This document shows positions 34,901 through 49,900 of a stretch of 64,000 bases of DNA, piece after piece (position 1 is the stretch's first letter; every line of letters starts with the position of its first letter). Both the position numbers and the translations under genes were made by a program. The notes beneath the pieces were generated by a model that did not search any database, was not told the origin of the DNA, and saw only the letters and a program-made list of their open reading frames with translations. The stretch is from positions 62,001 to 126,000 of the forward strand of contig OZ025796.1 in NCBI GenBank assembly GCA_964019425.1, given 5' to 3'. The DNA is from Flectonema sp. DT1601. Lineage: Eukaryota; Euglenozoa; Diplonemea; Diplonemida; Diplonemidae.

Positions 34901-37900
34901 TAGTGATGTTATTATCATTTCAGTCCAGTCGTTTTCAAATCCTCTCATTAGCGAAGACGTCAAGTCGACTTCTCCATTTGAGTAATCCTTACACTTCTTA
35001 TTATCAAATGCCATACCAAGTACACGTAACAATTTGTTGTCTAAGTGGAGAGCACTTTTCAGGGAAGCATTTTCAAGGAATTTATCAGCCATTGGATGGA
35101 CTGCAACTTCACCAAAGAAACACTTAAAGGAGACGTAAAAGAGTAGTAGTCTGGCCTTTTGAACTCCGTGTATTGGGACCCAGTCAACAATCATTTTCAC
35201 AACCTTGTTGACCTGTTCCAAACTAGTGCTCTGCATGTCACCTGAGAGCATCATCTCTCTTTGAAGTTGCAAGAATGGAGTGTGAAGAGGATCTTCAATA
35301 TCTACAACAAACGGAAGGTCACCAGCTTTTGCCTTCAGAGGTTCTGAGTTCTGACACTTGTGACGCATCGCTTCTCCGCAGATTGTTGGCATTGCACCGA
35401 CTCTGCCGGAATCCGAATCCACAACCTGGTCCTGCATATACAACAGCATCGACTTGGTACCCATTCCTCTCAGTGATCCAATTCCTGATTCTAATGTGTT
35501 CATGAAAGTGAGTAAAGAGTTTTCTATTTCTAAATCTGGAGGATTATCGATTAACTTCGAATCCTCAGACGACAAACGAGCAGGGCACTTGTAACCAGCT
35601 GGCTCAAAGATACGCTTCGCTAACTTTGAAATCTTTTCAACTGCTTCCTTGTTTTCCATGAATGATGGAGCCCAGTCTCTCTTGTCTTGTTGTTCAGATG
35701 GTCTCATGAATACGACAGCTAACGAAACAATAAAAGCAGCTTCCTTAGCCTTCATCATAACCGAAAGAATGGACTTTCCTTCAATCGAAGCTCTAGCGGA
35801 AGCAGTAAGCAACTCCTCATAGCTCTCGCATTTCCTCAAGCAGGCGTCGACTAACACGTGCTCAGCATCCATTCCGAGGTCGTTATCATAACAAACATCA
35901 TAGACAGCGAGATACAATTTAGAATTCATCGACTTCTCCGCGTTTTTCCCGTTGGGATTGTAACTCTCGCACTTCGATCCCATCTTCTTCCCGGTCTCCC
36001 CCTCAGCCGCACTCTGAATCCACTTTTGCATCACTCCGTTCTTTGCCAACTCCACTGGAGCTGGAATACTGGATCCACGCGTCTCATTCAGCTGTCGGAT
36101 GATCCGAGCAGCCATCGAACGAGTTACGTTGCTGCTGCCCTTCGCAACCACGAGACCGATGACGAACTGAGGAACCTTCGAATCCGATGTGAAATCTCTG
36201 GAAAGCGATGCCAACTGCAGTGCGACTCTGCATGTCGAAGAGGGGTGCTCCTTGAGAAGGCTCTCAATGATCTTCAGATCAACAGGAACTGTTCCCTCAC
36301 TTGCAGTATTGCAACTCGACTTGATAAAACTCTGAAACAGATCAATCGACTTCTTGTTCAGTTTATCGATTCCACTGATCACCGCTCCGATGATCGACAA
36401 GCAAGGCGCATGTTTGCTCTGTACAATCCATTCACTAGTCACTCGATGAAGCATCGATGAGCAAGCAGTCTTGAACTCTCCCAAACGGTTCTCAGCCATT
36501 TCAGGGAACGCTTCCAGCAGTAGCTGAGGACCCAATTCGTGGGCAACCCAAGCAGCGTTGTGACCACTTTCCTGACTGATGATAGATGGAGGCTTCCTCT
36601 TATCAAGTGCGCCCATAGCCGCCAGTGGCACCATCGCCATGATGTAGTCATCCACAGCAGCCGACGCAACAGAACACAGAGCACGAATACTCCAAACAGT
36701 TTCCTCTTTACCAGGAAAGTATAGTTGATGAAGTCCTCTAACTAATTCAAATACCCAGTTCAGAACATTCTCAACGATTACAATATTGCTGTAACGAACT
36801 CTGCACCTAATGTGATCTCTTAGGAATGATAATACAAGTGAATGATCAGAATGTACAGCACCAACAAGTTCTCTAACCATTTCATCATCATGTTTCAATT
36901 CAAGATCTGCTGCAGTCTGCACAACATCTACAGCATTGCTTGCCACTGGAAGGGTCTCAATGATAGATGATGATCCAGGAAGAGATGGCATGGAAACACC
37001 GACGTAAATCGTATCCAAAGTGCTGACCTTCTTCCTTCTCAGTATGTCGAAAGTCGTTGCCCGTGACGCTACCTCAAGGGCCTTCGCTACAATCGTGTCA
37101 CTCTTCGCCAACTCCTTCTCCTTCCCTTTTTGCGATGCAAGACAGAGCAACGCAGAAGCATTCCGGTCATCCAACAAGAACCTCAGCGCAAATGTCAACA
37201 GCGCGCGAGGCGCCTTGTTTTCTTCGTCGATCAACCGTTGCGCCAAACTCAGCGACTGCCCGTCCTGTGCAGCAACTTCCTTCGCCATCTCAACGAGTTC
37301 CAACTCCGTCGGCTGACGGGCTCTGTAGAAGTTCACCACCACCTTCTTCACCTTCGGGCACACCTTGAACAGCTTCTTTGCAATAGCAACCTGCTCGTCG
37401 AACGGCCGCTTCAGGTCGTACAACGCAGAAGCTGGATCCTCCTCCGGAACAGGCACCCACTTGGTCGCAGCCTCGCTCTGCGCCTGCATCAACGTGTTCA
37501 TCGCACGGTCCAGCAATACCTCCAGATCCCTCCATTCTGGAATTGGTCTTGGAGCCCTCTTCCCGACGATCATCGGGTCAACGTACTGCTGCAGGTCGAG
37601 CTTCACGTGCTCCGCCGCAGCATCCAGATACACCTGATCCCATCCCGATCCGAACAGTGGAGTGCAGTTACTCGCCTCCGTCAGGTTCGAGTTCTGGAAC
37701 GACTGGATGATCACAACTGCTTTGTCTGTCACCATGTCCTTCTCCTTCTCCCGCACATCGGGACGCGAGCTCAGCAAGTACCGCACCTCACGGCACTCAG
37801 GCTTTCCGAGAGAGTCCGGGCTCATGATTAGCACAAAAACGTACTGCTCCGGATCCGTCGTGAAACGGTACAGCTCCTCCTTCAAGTCCTCCTGTCCGCG

Positions 37901-40900
37901 TTCAGATTCCAGCAGCCCGTCCAGAGAAAGGTGCGTCAGGTGCTCGATCGGCTCCAACAGTGACGGGAAGTCTGCGTTCGACGGTGAGAACACCACCGAC
38001 CGAAGCCAGTCCGCATCATCCCCAACTCCGCCCGTGGCTGACGGTGCCACCTTGTCTCGCAGATCCCGCAGGTACCCCGTCAGATCCCAAGGTGCCAAGT
38101 CTCGGAAGTACGCACGCAGGTACGCCGGTGCATCGCTCTTCAGCACTCTCTGAGCCAGAAGCATCCCCTCCGGTTTCAGAACCTGCAACATTCGGCAAGA
38201 GCTCGCCTTCCACCTCGCGTCGTCTGCGTTGCTCCCAGCCAAGAACCCGTCCAATGCATCGTCGTTTCGGATACGCAAGTTCACCGGCAGGTCCATCAGA
38301 GTTCCCTGTTGAACCCCTTCCAGTATCACAGAGTCGAACGTATCCACATCCGAGTCTCCGAACAGGCAACGATTCCGTACCGACAGCGTAGTCTGGAACT
38401 TCGCTAACTTCTGCCTCACTTCCATCGCCGCCTCTCTCTCCTCGGGTTTCAGCTTCGCCAACGCGAACTCCAGAATGTCTTGCACCGTAATCGGGAACTT
38501 CTCCAGACGGTTCAGGAACGGAGAAGGCAGCACGTTCCCCATTCCCGTCAGCTCCCTCTTCGTCACGTGCACGATACACTGGAAATCTCGGTGCACTCGC
38601 TTGTACTCCAGAGCCGCCCCCACAGCCACCGCCACGAAGTGCAGCGTCTCGTTCGCCCCGCTGCTCGCTACCACATAGTTCTGGTTGAACACGTCGAACA
38701 GGCACGCGTCGATGTCTCTCGTGTTGGTCAGCCACACCGTCCGTCCGGCCTCCATCGCCGCCACGATCTGCGACACCACCGTCACAGGCATCAGCTCGTC
38801 CCCGTATGAAAGTGAACTCAACGACAAAACACTCAGGTTGTTGAACTGCTCCACTCCCGTCTGCCGCAGCAGCTGAAGCATCGAACCGTCCTCCGTCGTG
38901 TCCACCAGCAGCTTGAACCGCACCCACATGTCGTTCAGGTTCTTCCCCGAAGCCTTCTCCGTCGCACGGTTGTTGTCCTTCAGCGAGTCGATCACCACGT
39001 CCAGCTTCCGACGCAGCATCGGCTTCAGCTCATCAACCGAGTACGCCCCGTCCACCTCCCCGAGCGCCTCTCCGAACCTCCGCAGCGCCGCGTCGAAGTA
39101 TTCCGAAGGTCCGTTGAAGTTCCGCTCCAACGCCCGCAGCACCAGCTCCGGCGACACCGTGATCAGCCCTTCCCCCGAGTTGTTTCGACGGATGTATCGC
39201 ATCATGTGGAACAAGTCTCGCAACCCAAACCACCAACGGAACTTCAAGCTCGGGTCGAACCCGACCAGCGTCTCCTCCTCGTCTTCCTTCGGAGGAGGGA
39301 CCAATCGGTGGAACGCATCGCAGCAAGCCGGGATGATCCGCTTCGACACTTCGCACAGTCCCCGCACCCCGTGCTTGCTCAAGATCCCCGCACACATGTT
39401 CGTCAGTTCCTCCGGACGCGGCTTCGCCATGAACACCGTCACGCATCGGTTCCCGATTGCCGTGTCCAGCGACGTGTTCGTCATCAACACCGAAGCCAAG
39501 TTCGCCCCTTCCAGGTAGTAGTGCAGCACCTTCAGCGCCCACTTCCGCTCCACCGTCGCCCCCTTCACCAAACCAGCCTCGTCCACGAACAGCAGCGTTC
39601 GCTTGTTCAGTGTTCCAGAGCTGTCGTTCTCCAATTGCTTCTGGTACGCTTCCTCGCACTTCTTCTTGATCTCGTCCGCGCTGCTCTGCGCGGATCCCTG
39701 GTAACGGCAGATGTCCGAAATGTGACAGAAGTCTTTCCAGAACAGTCCGCATCCCTGCATGTTGTCTCGGATGATGTTGTTCGAAAGCGTCTTCGAAGTC
39801 CCCGGAGCTCCCTGCAAGATCACCGCCAACCGCAGCTCGAAGCAAACCATCTGCACGAACAGGTTCTCCATCAGCCCCTGGTGAGCGTACACCGCATCCG
39901 GAAGCTTCAAGTGGTCGCTGTGGCAGTGGTACGTCACCGCCCGTTGCACCACCGTGTCGAACGCCACTCCCTGCGGGAACGCACGCACTTGCTTCTCCTC
40001 GTCCTCCCCCGCAAGCTGCGACAGCCGCTCCGTCAGCGCCTTCGACAGAGACGCCCGCTGCTCAGGAGGGAACCGGAAGTAGTACGAACACGCCATGGCC
40101 ACCGTCATCGCTGACAGCGTCCGGTCCCAAACATCAGCAGCCTGCTTCCCGTTGAACGAAATGTAGTCCACCCCCTGCTTGTAGAAGAAGTCGAACAGCT
40201 TCATCGTTCGGTGAATGTCTCGCTGCGAAACCGTCGATCTCTTGTGAGCAACTGCCCGTTGCGCGAACTTGTGCGTGTGCAGCAGCAGGTCCGACAGCGC
40301 CCGCAGCTGCGACTGACGGATCGATGCCGCGAACAGGTTTCGGTTGCTTCCCATCAGCCGCATGATGAACATCTCCCGCTGGTTCGCCGCCAGCTGCTTC
40401 CACGGAACAATGTGCTCCTTCAGCGCTGGCTGCATCGGAGTCACGTCGAACCCGAGCTTCTCCCCGGACTCCTTCGTCTGCTTCTTCGTCTCCTCCTCCG
40501 GGTACTCCTCCACATCCAGTCCCTCCAGCGACGCGTCCTTCGTCGTCGGGTTCACCGCTCCCAAGAACGACACGTTCGGTGGCAGGATTCCGTTCGTCTC
40601 CGGGTGACTCAACTCCCACTTATCCCAATACCGATCCACCACAATTCTCTTAATCAATCCCAACATGTTCGTAGCATTCATCTCATCGATCATTATCATG
40701 AAGTTGATCGTCGGACACTTCAAAGCCTTCTCCAGCATCGGAGACATTTGATCGAACAACATTTCCACCGTCATGTCGTATCTCATCAGGATGATCAGTG
40801 AACTCTTCGACCGCTTCAGAGTCAGAGTTCTCCTCAGCAGGTCTGCGAGAGCCTCACCGGAATTCTCACCTCCATCTGAAAGGTCACGGAGGAGACTAGG

Positions 40901-43900
40901 TGGCGGGTCGAGGATCGGAGAAAGTCGAATTTGGTTTCTCAGCTCTGCGCGAACTGCTCGGCACAGGGCGGGACCGTTTGCCTTCGCCGCAATGAAAGCT
41001 TCCTTAGCCCACCTTATGGAACCGTCAAGGGAATGCTTTTTCGTAAGAATACTTTGCATTTGGCCATAACTAGCACCTGCAAAGCTCTTCATCTGAGATG
41101 AACTCAATACGCTTCCCATGGTGTCACGAATTTGTCCAACAAGAAATCCTCCACTTACGATGGCTAGTGACCTTACAATCTCATCGAGGGAAGCAAAAAT
41201 CTTTTCTGCTGCCTCCTTGTCTTTTCCCTCTTCTCTTTCAACTCCGTCTTTCATGATAGCAATGGCATCTCTGAATGCTTGTTTTCTAGGGTTGTCAACA
41301 ACATCAGCAATGTTCGGATTAGATATTCTGTCAGCAATAAGAGGTCCTAAAACATCGTTAACACATTTTCTCAGGTAGTCTAAGGCGTCGTAGTCACCCT
41401 TGTCAGCTAACAGTCTCATACATTGAACTGGAGGATGCTTAGCCTCTTCCATAGTCGCTTCAAGCATGATTCCCATCTTTCCAATCTTAACATCAGCATC
41501 ACCATCAGGGAATAGTTTCTTTATGCCGGGATCAGTTCTGATGAATTTATTGAAGACCGCAATTAAATCATTGTGACCTTCTCTTTTAAATGCTGCTGAT
41601 GCATTTGGAGGAAGCTGCAACAACTCAGAAAGCATAGCAACAGCGTAACTCTTTCCTGTTCCTGATGGCCCTTGAAGAATTGGTGGATCCTGAATTCTAA
41701 GATGGCAATACATTTGAACTAACTTCTGTAAGAAGTCAGGGATGAGGACGTAGTTCTTTCCTCGAAGAGCGGTGAGGGCAGTTTTCTTTTCGATGCAAAC
41801 TTCATCAGCCAAACTATCAATTAATGAATAAAGAGGTGCACGAGAACGTTCAAGACGTTGTTTCTCAGCCATCTCACGAAGTCTCTCTTTTTGCTTAACA
41901 GTGTCCGTCTTGTCAGCTTTCATAGATATCATAAAGTCAATACGTTCTTCAGACTCATCGATCATTGCTTTTTTAAGTTTTTGAATAGCAGTCACTGGCT
42001 CTCCTTCAAAACGTTGATTAAGCTGATCAATTGAAAATTCCATTCGTTGTTTGATGGTACCAGTCATTACAACAATATGAACATTATCCTTACTATCAGG
42101 GTTAATCATCGTATGCATTTCATGCATAAATGTTCTTACGACTAGAGCTTGTTTCTTTGTTCTTCTCAGAGAGGCTGGGTCTCTCTGTTTGTGAGTATAC
42201 ATCTTATATTGGTACACAAGATGCTTTAATGATCTGACTAACATTCTGTGAGTTATCTTTTCTAACTCTAATTCTAAGTCAAGCTTTTGGATTTCAGGAA
42301 GAGAATCGACTTCAACAGTGTCATGTCCAAGACACATTAGTTTAAGTGATGTGACATCATGTTTACTATCACTTGGTATGTCTTGTAAGTTATCTTTAAT
42401 CCACTCAACTGCTTCTTGAGCACCAGGTACAGCATTTATATCGAAGTTCTCGAGAGCTCCAGCAGTAGCTAAACCAGAACACGCCAACAGAGTGATATCA
42501 GTCATCCCATTTGACCGTTTCCATGGACCATTCACATCCTTTTCTCTTCCGAGAGATTCCTTCGCGTCAGGAGGATGTTGGAACTCGACAACCAAATGCC
42601 AAGTCTTCTTCGGAATCGAAACGGCCAGACCGCTGTTCGATTCGATCCGACCAAAGAAGATCAGAGAATCCAAAACCTGATTGACGATCTGAGGGTCACT
42701 GTCTTGTCCGACGTGAATCACTAGCAGTCCGTGTCGTTCCCTCATCGGTCCCATCAGCCGAGTGCAGATCTCATCCAGCGAGTTCTTCGTCGAATCCAAA
42801 TCCAAGCGAGTCGGTAACACGCTTCCGAACTCTCCAGACTTGATCTTCTTGTCTATCGAATAAGACTTTCCAGTTCCACATCTCTGAAGGTAGTAAGTGA
42901 TCGACTTGAAGTTGTTCAGCTCACAGCATCTACCCATCGCCCACTTCTTCCACTTCACGTCACACGACAAGTTGTCCACGTACTCCACAGTCTCGTCACT
43001 CCCATCACCGCCCGTCACCACAGCGATCAGTTCTTTGTGCTCGTGTTTCCCTTCTGTCGCGAGCCGCACCTCATTCTGTTGGTCCGGTGACAACAAGTTC
43101 AGGTTCATCACAACGAGTCTTCCCTTTTTCGTCTGCTTGTACAGCTGCAGGAACGCCCTCACGTTCTCCGCTGGTGTCTGCGCAGTGCAGTCCAACACGT
43201 GGTAAGGACGCACGTCTCCCTCATGCAGCGCTATCGCAAACAACTTCCTGTCTGACACAGCTAATCTACTGGTGTCTACGATAGCTCCCTCAACAGTACG
43301 AGTCTGCAGTTGTCCGTAACGGGCCGCCGCCGGGTCGTAGTTGCATGAAATTCGAGGGTCCTTCGCGTTCTTGTTCTTCTTCCTCAGAATTTGCAACAGT
43401 TTTCCGATTCTGTCCAACGTGCTCAGGGCTCCTTCCGCAATCACCGCCTTCGCTACAGCCGTCGACTCCCAATCTGTGAACAGTTCTAGTCCGTTCGTTG
43501 AACCCTCGGCTGCCTCCCTCAGTGCGATACGGAGCTCAGCCGCTCGGCAGACTGCTCCAGTCGATTTCTCGATTGTGTGCCAGACAGCGAGTTCGTCATC
43601 GGTCAGTTTATCGGTTGCAACCTTCGAAACCAAATCATTCTTTATGTTTACTATTGCCTGGAGCTGGACAACAGACTTTAGTTTACGAACAGCTAATTCA
43701 GGAAGATCAATACTCATAGCGTTATCCCAACCGGTACCAAATTCATGGCGGTTCCAATACAGACCTGAAGCATCTTGTTTTAACTCTTCAAGTGATGAGC
43801 AGGCCAATACATTAACTCTCGCTCCTTCACGCCAACTCTTACCATCTCCCCAAGTCCACTTCGTACAGTAGTGTGGGAATGGTTGATCCATTGAAGACAT

Positions 43901-46900
43901 GTACAGCCCTTCGGTATTCTTTCCATTTTTAAAGGAAACCACCCATCTCTGCACATTCGAATCTCTGCTGAGGCGAAGTTCATCATTTTCATAAATGACG
44001 AATCCCTTCTTGTCAGTCTGCTTCTGAAGTGTCAGAATACCACCAGGACGAGACTTTGATACGACTCTGATACAATAAGGCTTCTCTTGGAATCCATCAA
44101 CAACAGTCCATCTCAGAGGTTCTGATCCAATCCTCGCTGTTCCCTTGCACGGGTTCGACCAAGCAACAGGTCTTTCTGCAGCATCAGTGACGCACCAACG
44201 ACCGTCCCAATAAGTCATTCTGTATTTTCCATCTTTTCTGTTGTAGGTAGGAATCCATCTTCTGTAGAGACCATCACAGACGCCATCACTACCCTTACCT
44301 GAAGTAGTTGGAGTGGTTCCCTTAACTACAACTGATGCGCTTTGTACATCCGAAATTGACTGAGGTCCAGCAGAGCTGACGAAAGTACACTTCACATCCT
44401 TTCCGTTGATTACAACATAGGGAACAAGAGGACCATCAGCTCTCGGGAAATCCTTAGTAGTAACGGAGTTAAACATACGCTCTCCGTCACAGAGACAACC
44501 GATTGTGCCCTCTCCCAAGTCAACAGTGAAGGTAAATGTGAACTCTTGAGAGTTTTGGTTTGTTGTAGTTCCCATGTTACTTGAGTTCTTAAGAATGAAA
44601 ACACTTCCATTCTGCTTCAGTCGCATACCAAACATTGAAGTTTCTGGGTCTGTTGCCTTATCAAGTGAAACACCTGGAGCAGCAACACCAATACTCAGAA
44701 ATTCATTAAGAGAACGACCCTTTGCGTGGATGGAGAATGTATGAGGACCTGGTCCTACCATTACTCTGTTTCCTAATGCTACCGTTGGTGATTCAGTCTC
44801 TGATGTCACAGTTGGTCCATCGATCTTCAATCCCTTTCCGATTTGTACCGAATTCCAACCCAATACCTCATCGACTGGCTCACCAGGACTGATGACCGCT
44901 TTAGCAGTCTTATTGACTAGGTAAACACAAGGCCTTAAGCTTCCCTTGACTTCGGTAAACCGAGCAAGGTTTCTCCTACCGTTTAACTTGAAGTCGATTG
45001 TCTTCGCTTTCTGATCATAAATAACGGTGATGATATCACCACTTCGGAATGCTCTGGCGTTGTCAACATCGAGTCCATTGTGTCTGAGAGTACCATTTCT
45101 CATATACCAATAGGCACTCTCTTTGTTGGGAGACTCGTCTACCGGCTTTCCAAGATCAAGGTCCTTCGTACAGAGACCTATTCTTGAAGCAAAGACGTCA
45201 CCTGTGATCTTTATTCTCCAAACCTTGGCAGGTGCCGGGGAGATAGCAATGGCAGGTGCTGTGCCACGTACTTTGACAATTTCTCTTCCGTTAGCAGAGA
45301 TATCGGCTGATTTTGAACACACCAACCAAATATAAGCAGGAATTACTGTGGCTGTAAAGTTTGGTTTTGATTTCGTTGCTTCAGAACGGAACTCTTTTGC
45401 GAGATCAGAAATCTTTTTAGTTCTTTTGTTATTAACTGCAACGATACGCATGCCTGCTTCGAATCCAACGGATTCCCACAGTGAGAATTCCGGGCAGTCA
45501 GTTATGTAAAGTGTGCTCGCCATCTCCTTCAGTCCGAGGGATTTCAATGAACTTCCGCACTGAACGTGAATGTTGTGTTCCGCACCTCTGCAATCATCAG
45601 ACCACTTCTCAACAATCGTGAATGCATCGTCAGCCTGTACTTTTGCGTTCAAACAAGGCTGTTCGTTTAAGAATCCGTGACTGTCACTTTCCCTCCAGTC
45701 ACCCATCTGCCATGGCTGAAGGTAAGATTCATTATCAGACATCGATACTAATAATCTCCTCGCGTTCATTACAGGTTTATCATACACAACCCATCCACCA
45801 GCAACAGGAGAGAGTACTAATCCGTCTTCACGTTTGTACATCCAGAGACCCTTTTCAAACTCTCCATCACAGACACCAAGTCCTTCAAATAGTAAAGGTT
45901 CGTTGTCTTCAGGGAGCTTTCCCACCACCGATACTCCCCTCTTAGAATGCAGTGGTGTTGTTTTAACTCTGATAGAGACATCCTCAATTGATCCTCCCTC
46001 TTGAACGGCACTTGTTTTCTCAACGCGTTGAATCATTTTCATCTTTCCCTTTCTCCAGTTTTGTAAACGACTCACGTCTTGTACGAAGTTGCTTAACGCA
46101 GCAGTACTTCTCATTAACTCAGCAGTTCTCACAAGCTCAGCAGGAGTGACACAGATAATCTCCGGGTACTTCTGACACATTTTCACAAACAGGGAAGTCG
46201 TGCTCTCGGAGTCCTTCGCCCACTGGCCCTCCAATGACTGCAGCATCTGAGTCAGACGAGCAGCGTCATCATGTCTGAAAGTGATTCTCCTCGATCTGAA
46301 CTCAATGTGACCCTCACTGAAGAGGGCACACGCCGTGTTGAAAGCCCTCATCACCTCACGTGCTTGGTTAGCGAACACTTCCAATGAACTGTGCTCATTA
46401 CGCTGCAACGTCGCTCTGTAGACAAGATCACTGTACTCAGCCATGTTTCGCAACTTACCGTCGTGAGCATCGAATTCGAGAGCAGGTTGCCCAGTTGTTG
46501 GGAGGTTGATGATAATCAAAGCAGCACTTCTATCAATGTAGTCATCCTCATCAACTTGAATACCTTCCGGGATTCCCTGAAGTCCTGATGCGTAGTGACA
46601 GACGATTATCATTCTGTCTGTAGTTCCTGACTGTTCTTTAATCATCTTCACTAGTTTCTCAATCTCATCAACAGCAGTCATCTTCTCAAGCTTCTTTTGA
46701 ATGTTTCGCACGTCTTGCAGGGTGTCATCTCCAAATGAGTTGTTCATCAGCGACCAGAACCCATCGCCAGTGATATCAGACCCAGCCACGAACCCACTGT
46801 TCGAAATAGGAATTCTCATCTCAACACCACTGTAGGGGATGTCACCTTGCTCACCAGCGTCTCTCTTGTCTTGAATTAATTGTGATCTCCTCTCATTGAA

Positions 46901-49900
46901 TTGCTCTACGTATGCTGAAGACGCCCACACGAATGGATTCACAAAGTTTGTCAAGTTGAAGAAAGTCTGGAAAGAAGCGTGTTGCAAATCTCTAGAGTTC
47001 GAAAGAACTGATGCAAGACCTTCATCCTGTGCTTCAGGGTTCTCACGAGTGAATTCAACCAACTCCGTACAGTTGTACACCGTCCTCATGATTTCCAGAA
47101 CACGGTGCTCACAACCACAACTCACTCGCTTGATTTCAGTCGAACGTATCTTCGCATCTTTCAACGTCACCTTCGACAAGTCATCGTCGAGAAGGATACG
47201 TTTTTCAGTTTCGTTGAAGAACTGCGAGTGGAATCTCAAATCCTTTTGAGGAGAGTTCACCATTTTTCTCAGAATTTCCAAGTCGTGTACGACAAAACGA
47301 AGAGGAAGACCTCCGTCAAGGAGAGCATCGATGGCTTCTGGGTCTGTGCCGATCCGCTCCATCAGAGCCTTCTCTTGTCTTTTTCTACCCTGCTCGTAGT
47401 TTCCATCAGGCGGGTGAAGCCCAGCAACAGCCTGTTCGATGGTGCTATCCAATTTGATACTTGACAGAGACTTGCAAGCATCTCTGAAAGAATTTTGGAA
47501 TTCAGCCAGTGAGACTCCCTTGTTGTCACACAGAATGAGAAAGTGTGCTCGCAGTAACGGACTCGATGTAGCATGCGGTAGAGTAAGAGCTTCTCCGAGT
47601 GTCACACCAGCCTTCTTCACCAGCTTCTCGAGATCATCCAAGTTCACGAGTTCCTTGCGTACAATGGATTCCGTAAATTCATTCAAAAGTTCTCCCGCTC
47701 CTTTAACTTCCCATTGCTCTACGAGTTCCCTCAGTACATTACCGCTGTGCTCAAGGTTCTTAATAGGGGCGTTGAAGTCAAGTTCTGGAAATGTGATTCC
47801 ATTACGTTCATGAATTCCACTGTGCTGTTTAGATAAAGAGTACACATGTCGACTGATGCGGTGACTATTCAATCGATTTTGGAATTCTTTAGTAGCTGTT
47901 TCGATTCTCTTAGTGAACGCACCTACCGGAGTGTACTTACTCTTCAACAGCTGAACGAGATTTACGTCAATTGGAATGGAGTCCCACTTAACAGAACGTG
48001 AGTCAAAGTAAACAGACAGCAGGGCATCTGCAGCATCAGCACGAATACCCTTGAATCTTGCCATCTCTTGAACATCACCTTTTATTCTATCAGAAGAAAA
48101 GATCCAGTTGTCGAGTTCGTGAACCTTTTGAGTGATTACGATTCTCTCACAGCACAGTCTCCAGAGATTCAAAATGAAGTCACCGTAATCCTTTGAGTGA
48201 TCTTTTCTATCACGATCAGCAAATACTCTTTTAATTAAACCAACTGACGGAACACCTGAATGAGTCTCTAGCCATCTAGCATCCCATTGAGAGATGTTAT
48301 CTCTTAGCATTGGGAAACAGGCAGCAATGGCTTGCTTACCCCAGACACAAGAAGCGGTCACTACTGAAGATCTTTCATACTTACACAAGTGTTGATCCAT
48401 ACCGGAACTCCAGTAACCAGTTACTGTATCAGGGCTTCGTACAGCTCCTTGAACCATTGAAAGAACTACAGCGAATGTTTTGTCTCTAGGTTCGTGCATA
48501 TCGATGTCAGCCATTGAGAACCTCTCTGACCTTTTCTCTTTCTTCACCGTAATTCTAAATCTCAGTTCGAGATCACTGTACTTCACATCAGATACGATTC
48601 CAGATGAAAGAGCTGGATGGTTCAAAGCAATATGATGACCAGTTATTTTAAAGGCTTCAGGATAGTTTCGATTATTAAATCCATTCAACCAAGTCCATCC
48701 TCCATCAAAATCATGACGAGACACGAGAGAGAGTGCATTGACAACAGCAAGTGGGTCACCACTCTGACGAACTTCTGTCTGTGTGATGAGCTTCAGGGAA
48801 GCCATCACACCAGTTGGTGTTGGCTGCAGATCTTTCTCTTCGAATGCCAACCCGTATATGGATATTAAATTGACGCAAGGATGTCTCATCGCTTGACTGT
48901 GCAGCCATCCCTTCGGACCAGAAATCGTTCCCTTCAACTTCGTATCGGAATCCTCAATCGCACGAAGTACTACGATCAGAGTCTCCGGATAGCAGTGGCG
49001 GACATTAAACTTGTCTCCCCTGTCTCCAAGAAACTGTAACAGTGACGATGCGAATCCAGGTAACTCGCTGAACGCCTTCTTACACTTATCGTACAGGTCA
49101 GGGGCAGGAGGTGCCTTCAAAGAGGTTTGAAGAATTCTCGAAGCGAATGCGACGACAGTTTCTCCACCAATTTCATCCTTTTGGAAAATAAATTTCCAAA
49201 CCTTGTCCGTGTTCCTCTCTTGAAGGATAACTGAAAGCTTTGTGTGCTCGCTGTACGAATGATGGTCCATTGAAGGAAGGGGTAACCAGAGTAGGAAGTC
49301 CTCGAGCCCGATACCAAAGTGAGGAATTATTTTACTCACAGGACACTGAGGAAATTGCTCACTTTCCAGCTTAAAGCACTTCGTCAGCTGGGGTTCGCTG
49401 CCCGAACAGATGAACTCGACTACTATGTTGTCGTGGCTCTTCTGGTTGAACCGAAGTTCAATTCCGTGGTCGCAAACCCATCTTCCGATAATAGCGCGCT
49501 CTCCTCCTCCTCTGCGTCCTCTTCCCACACCAACGCCGTCCTCACCAAGATCAGTATTTCCGCCGCCACGACCTGCTTCCTGTTTAGCCTGTTCGATACG
49601 AGAATCGTCACCTAACAGATTCCAAACCTCCTCAGGAGGAACTCCGTCTGCAGCGTGATGCAAAATGTTATCGGCCTCATTATTATCGAGCAACACTGGT
49701 CCAAAATCATCCGATCTTGGAGCCGTAGACTTTGGGTTTGCCTGCCACAATAGCAACTCCGCAGCACGTCTGCTGTCGACAGGAGCTTCGAGAAGCTCAG
49801 AAATAATCTTTATCCATTTTTGTTGAGTCAGACGCATAGAAGCAATGTACTCCATCAGGTAAGCGAAGGCTGCAGCAGCGTGCTTACCGTATGGAAGTCT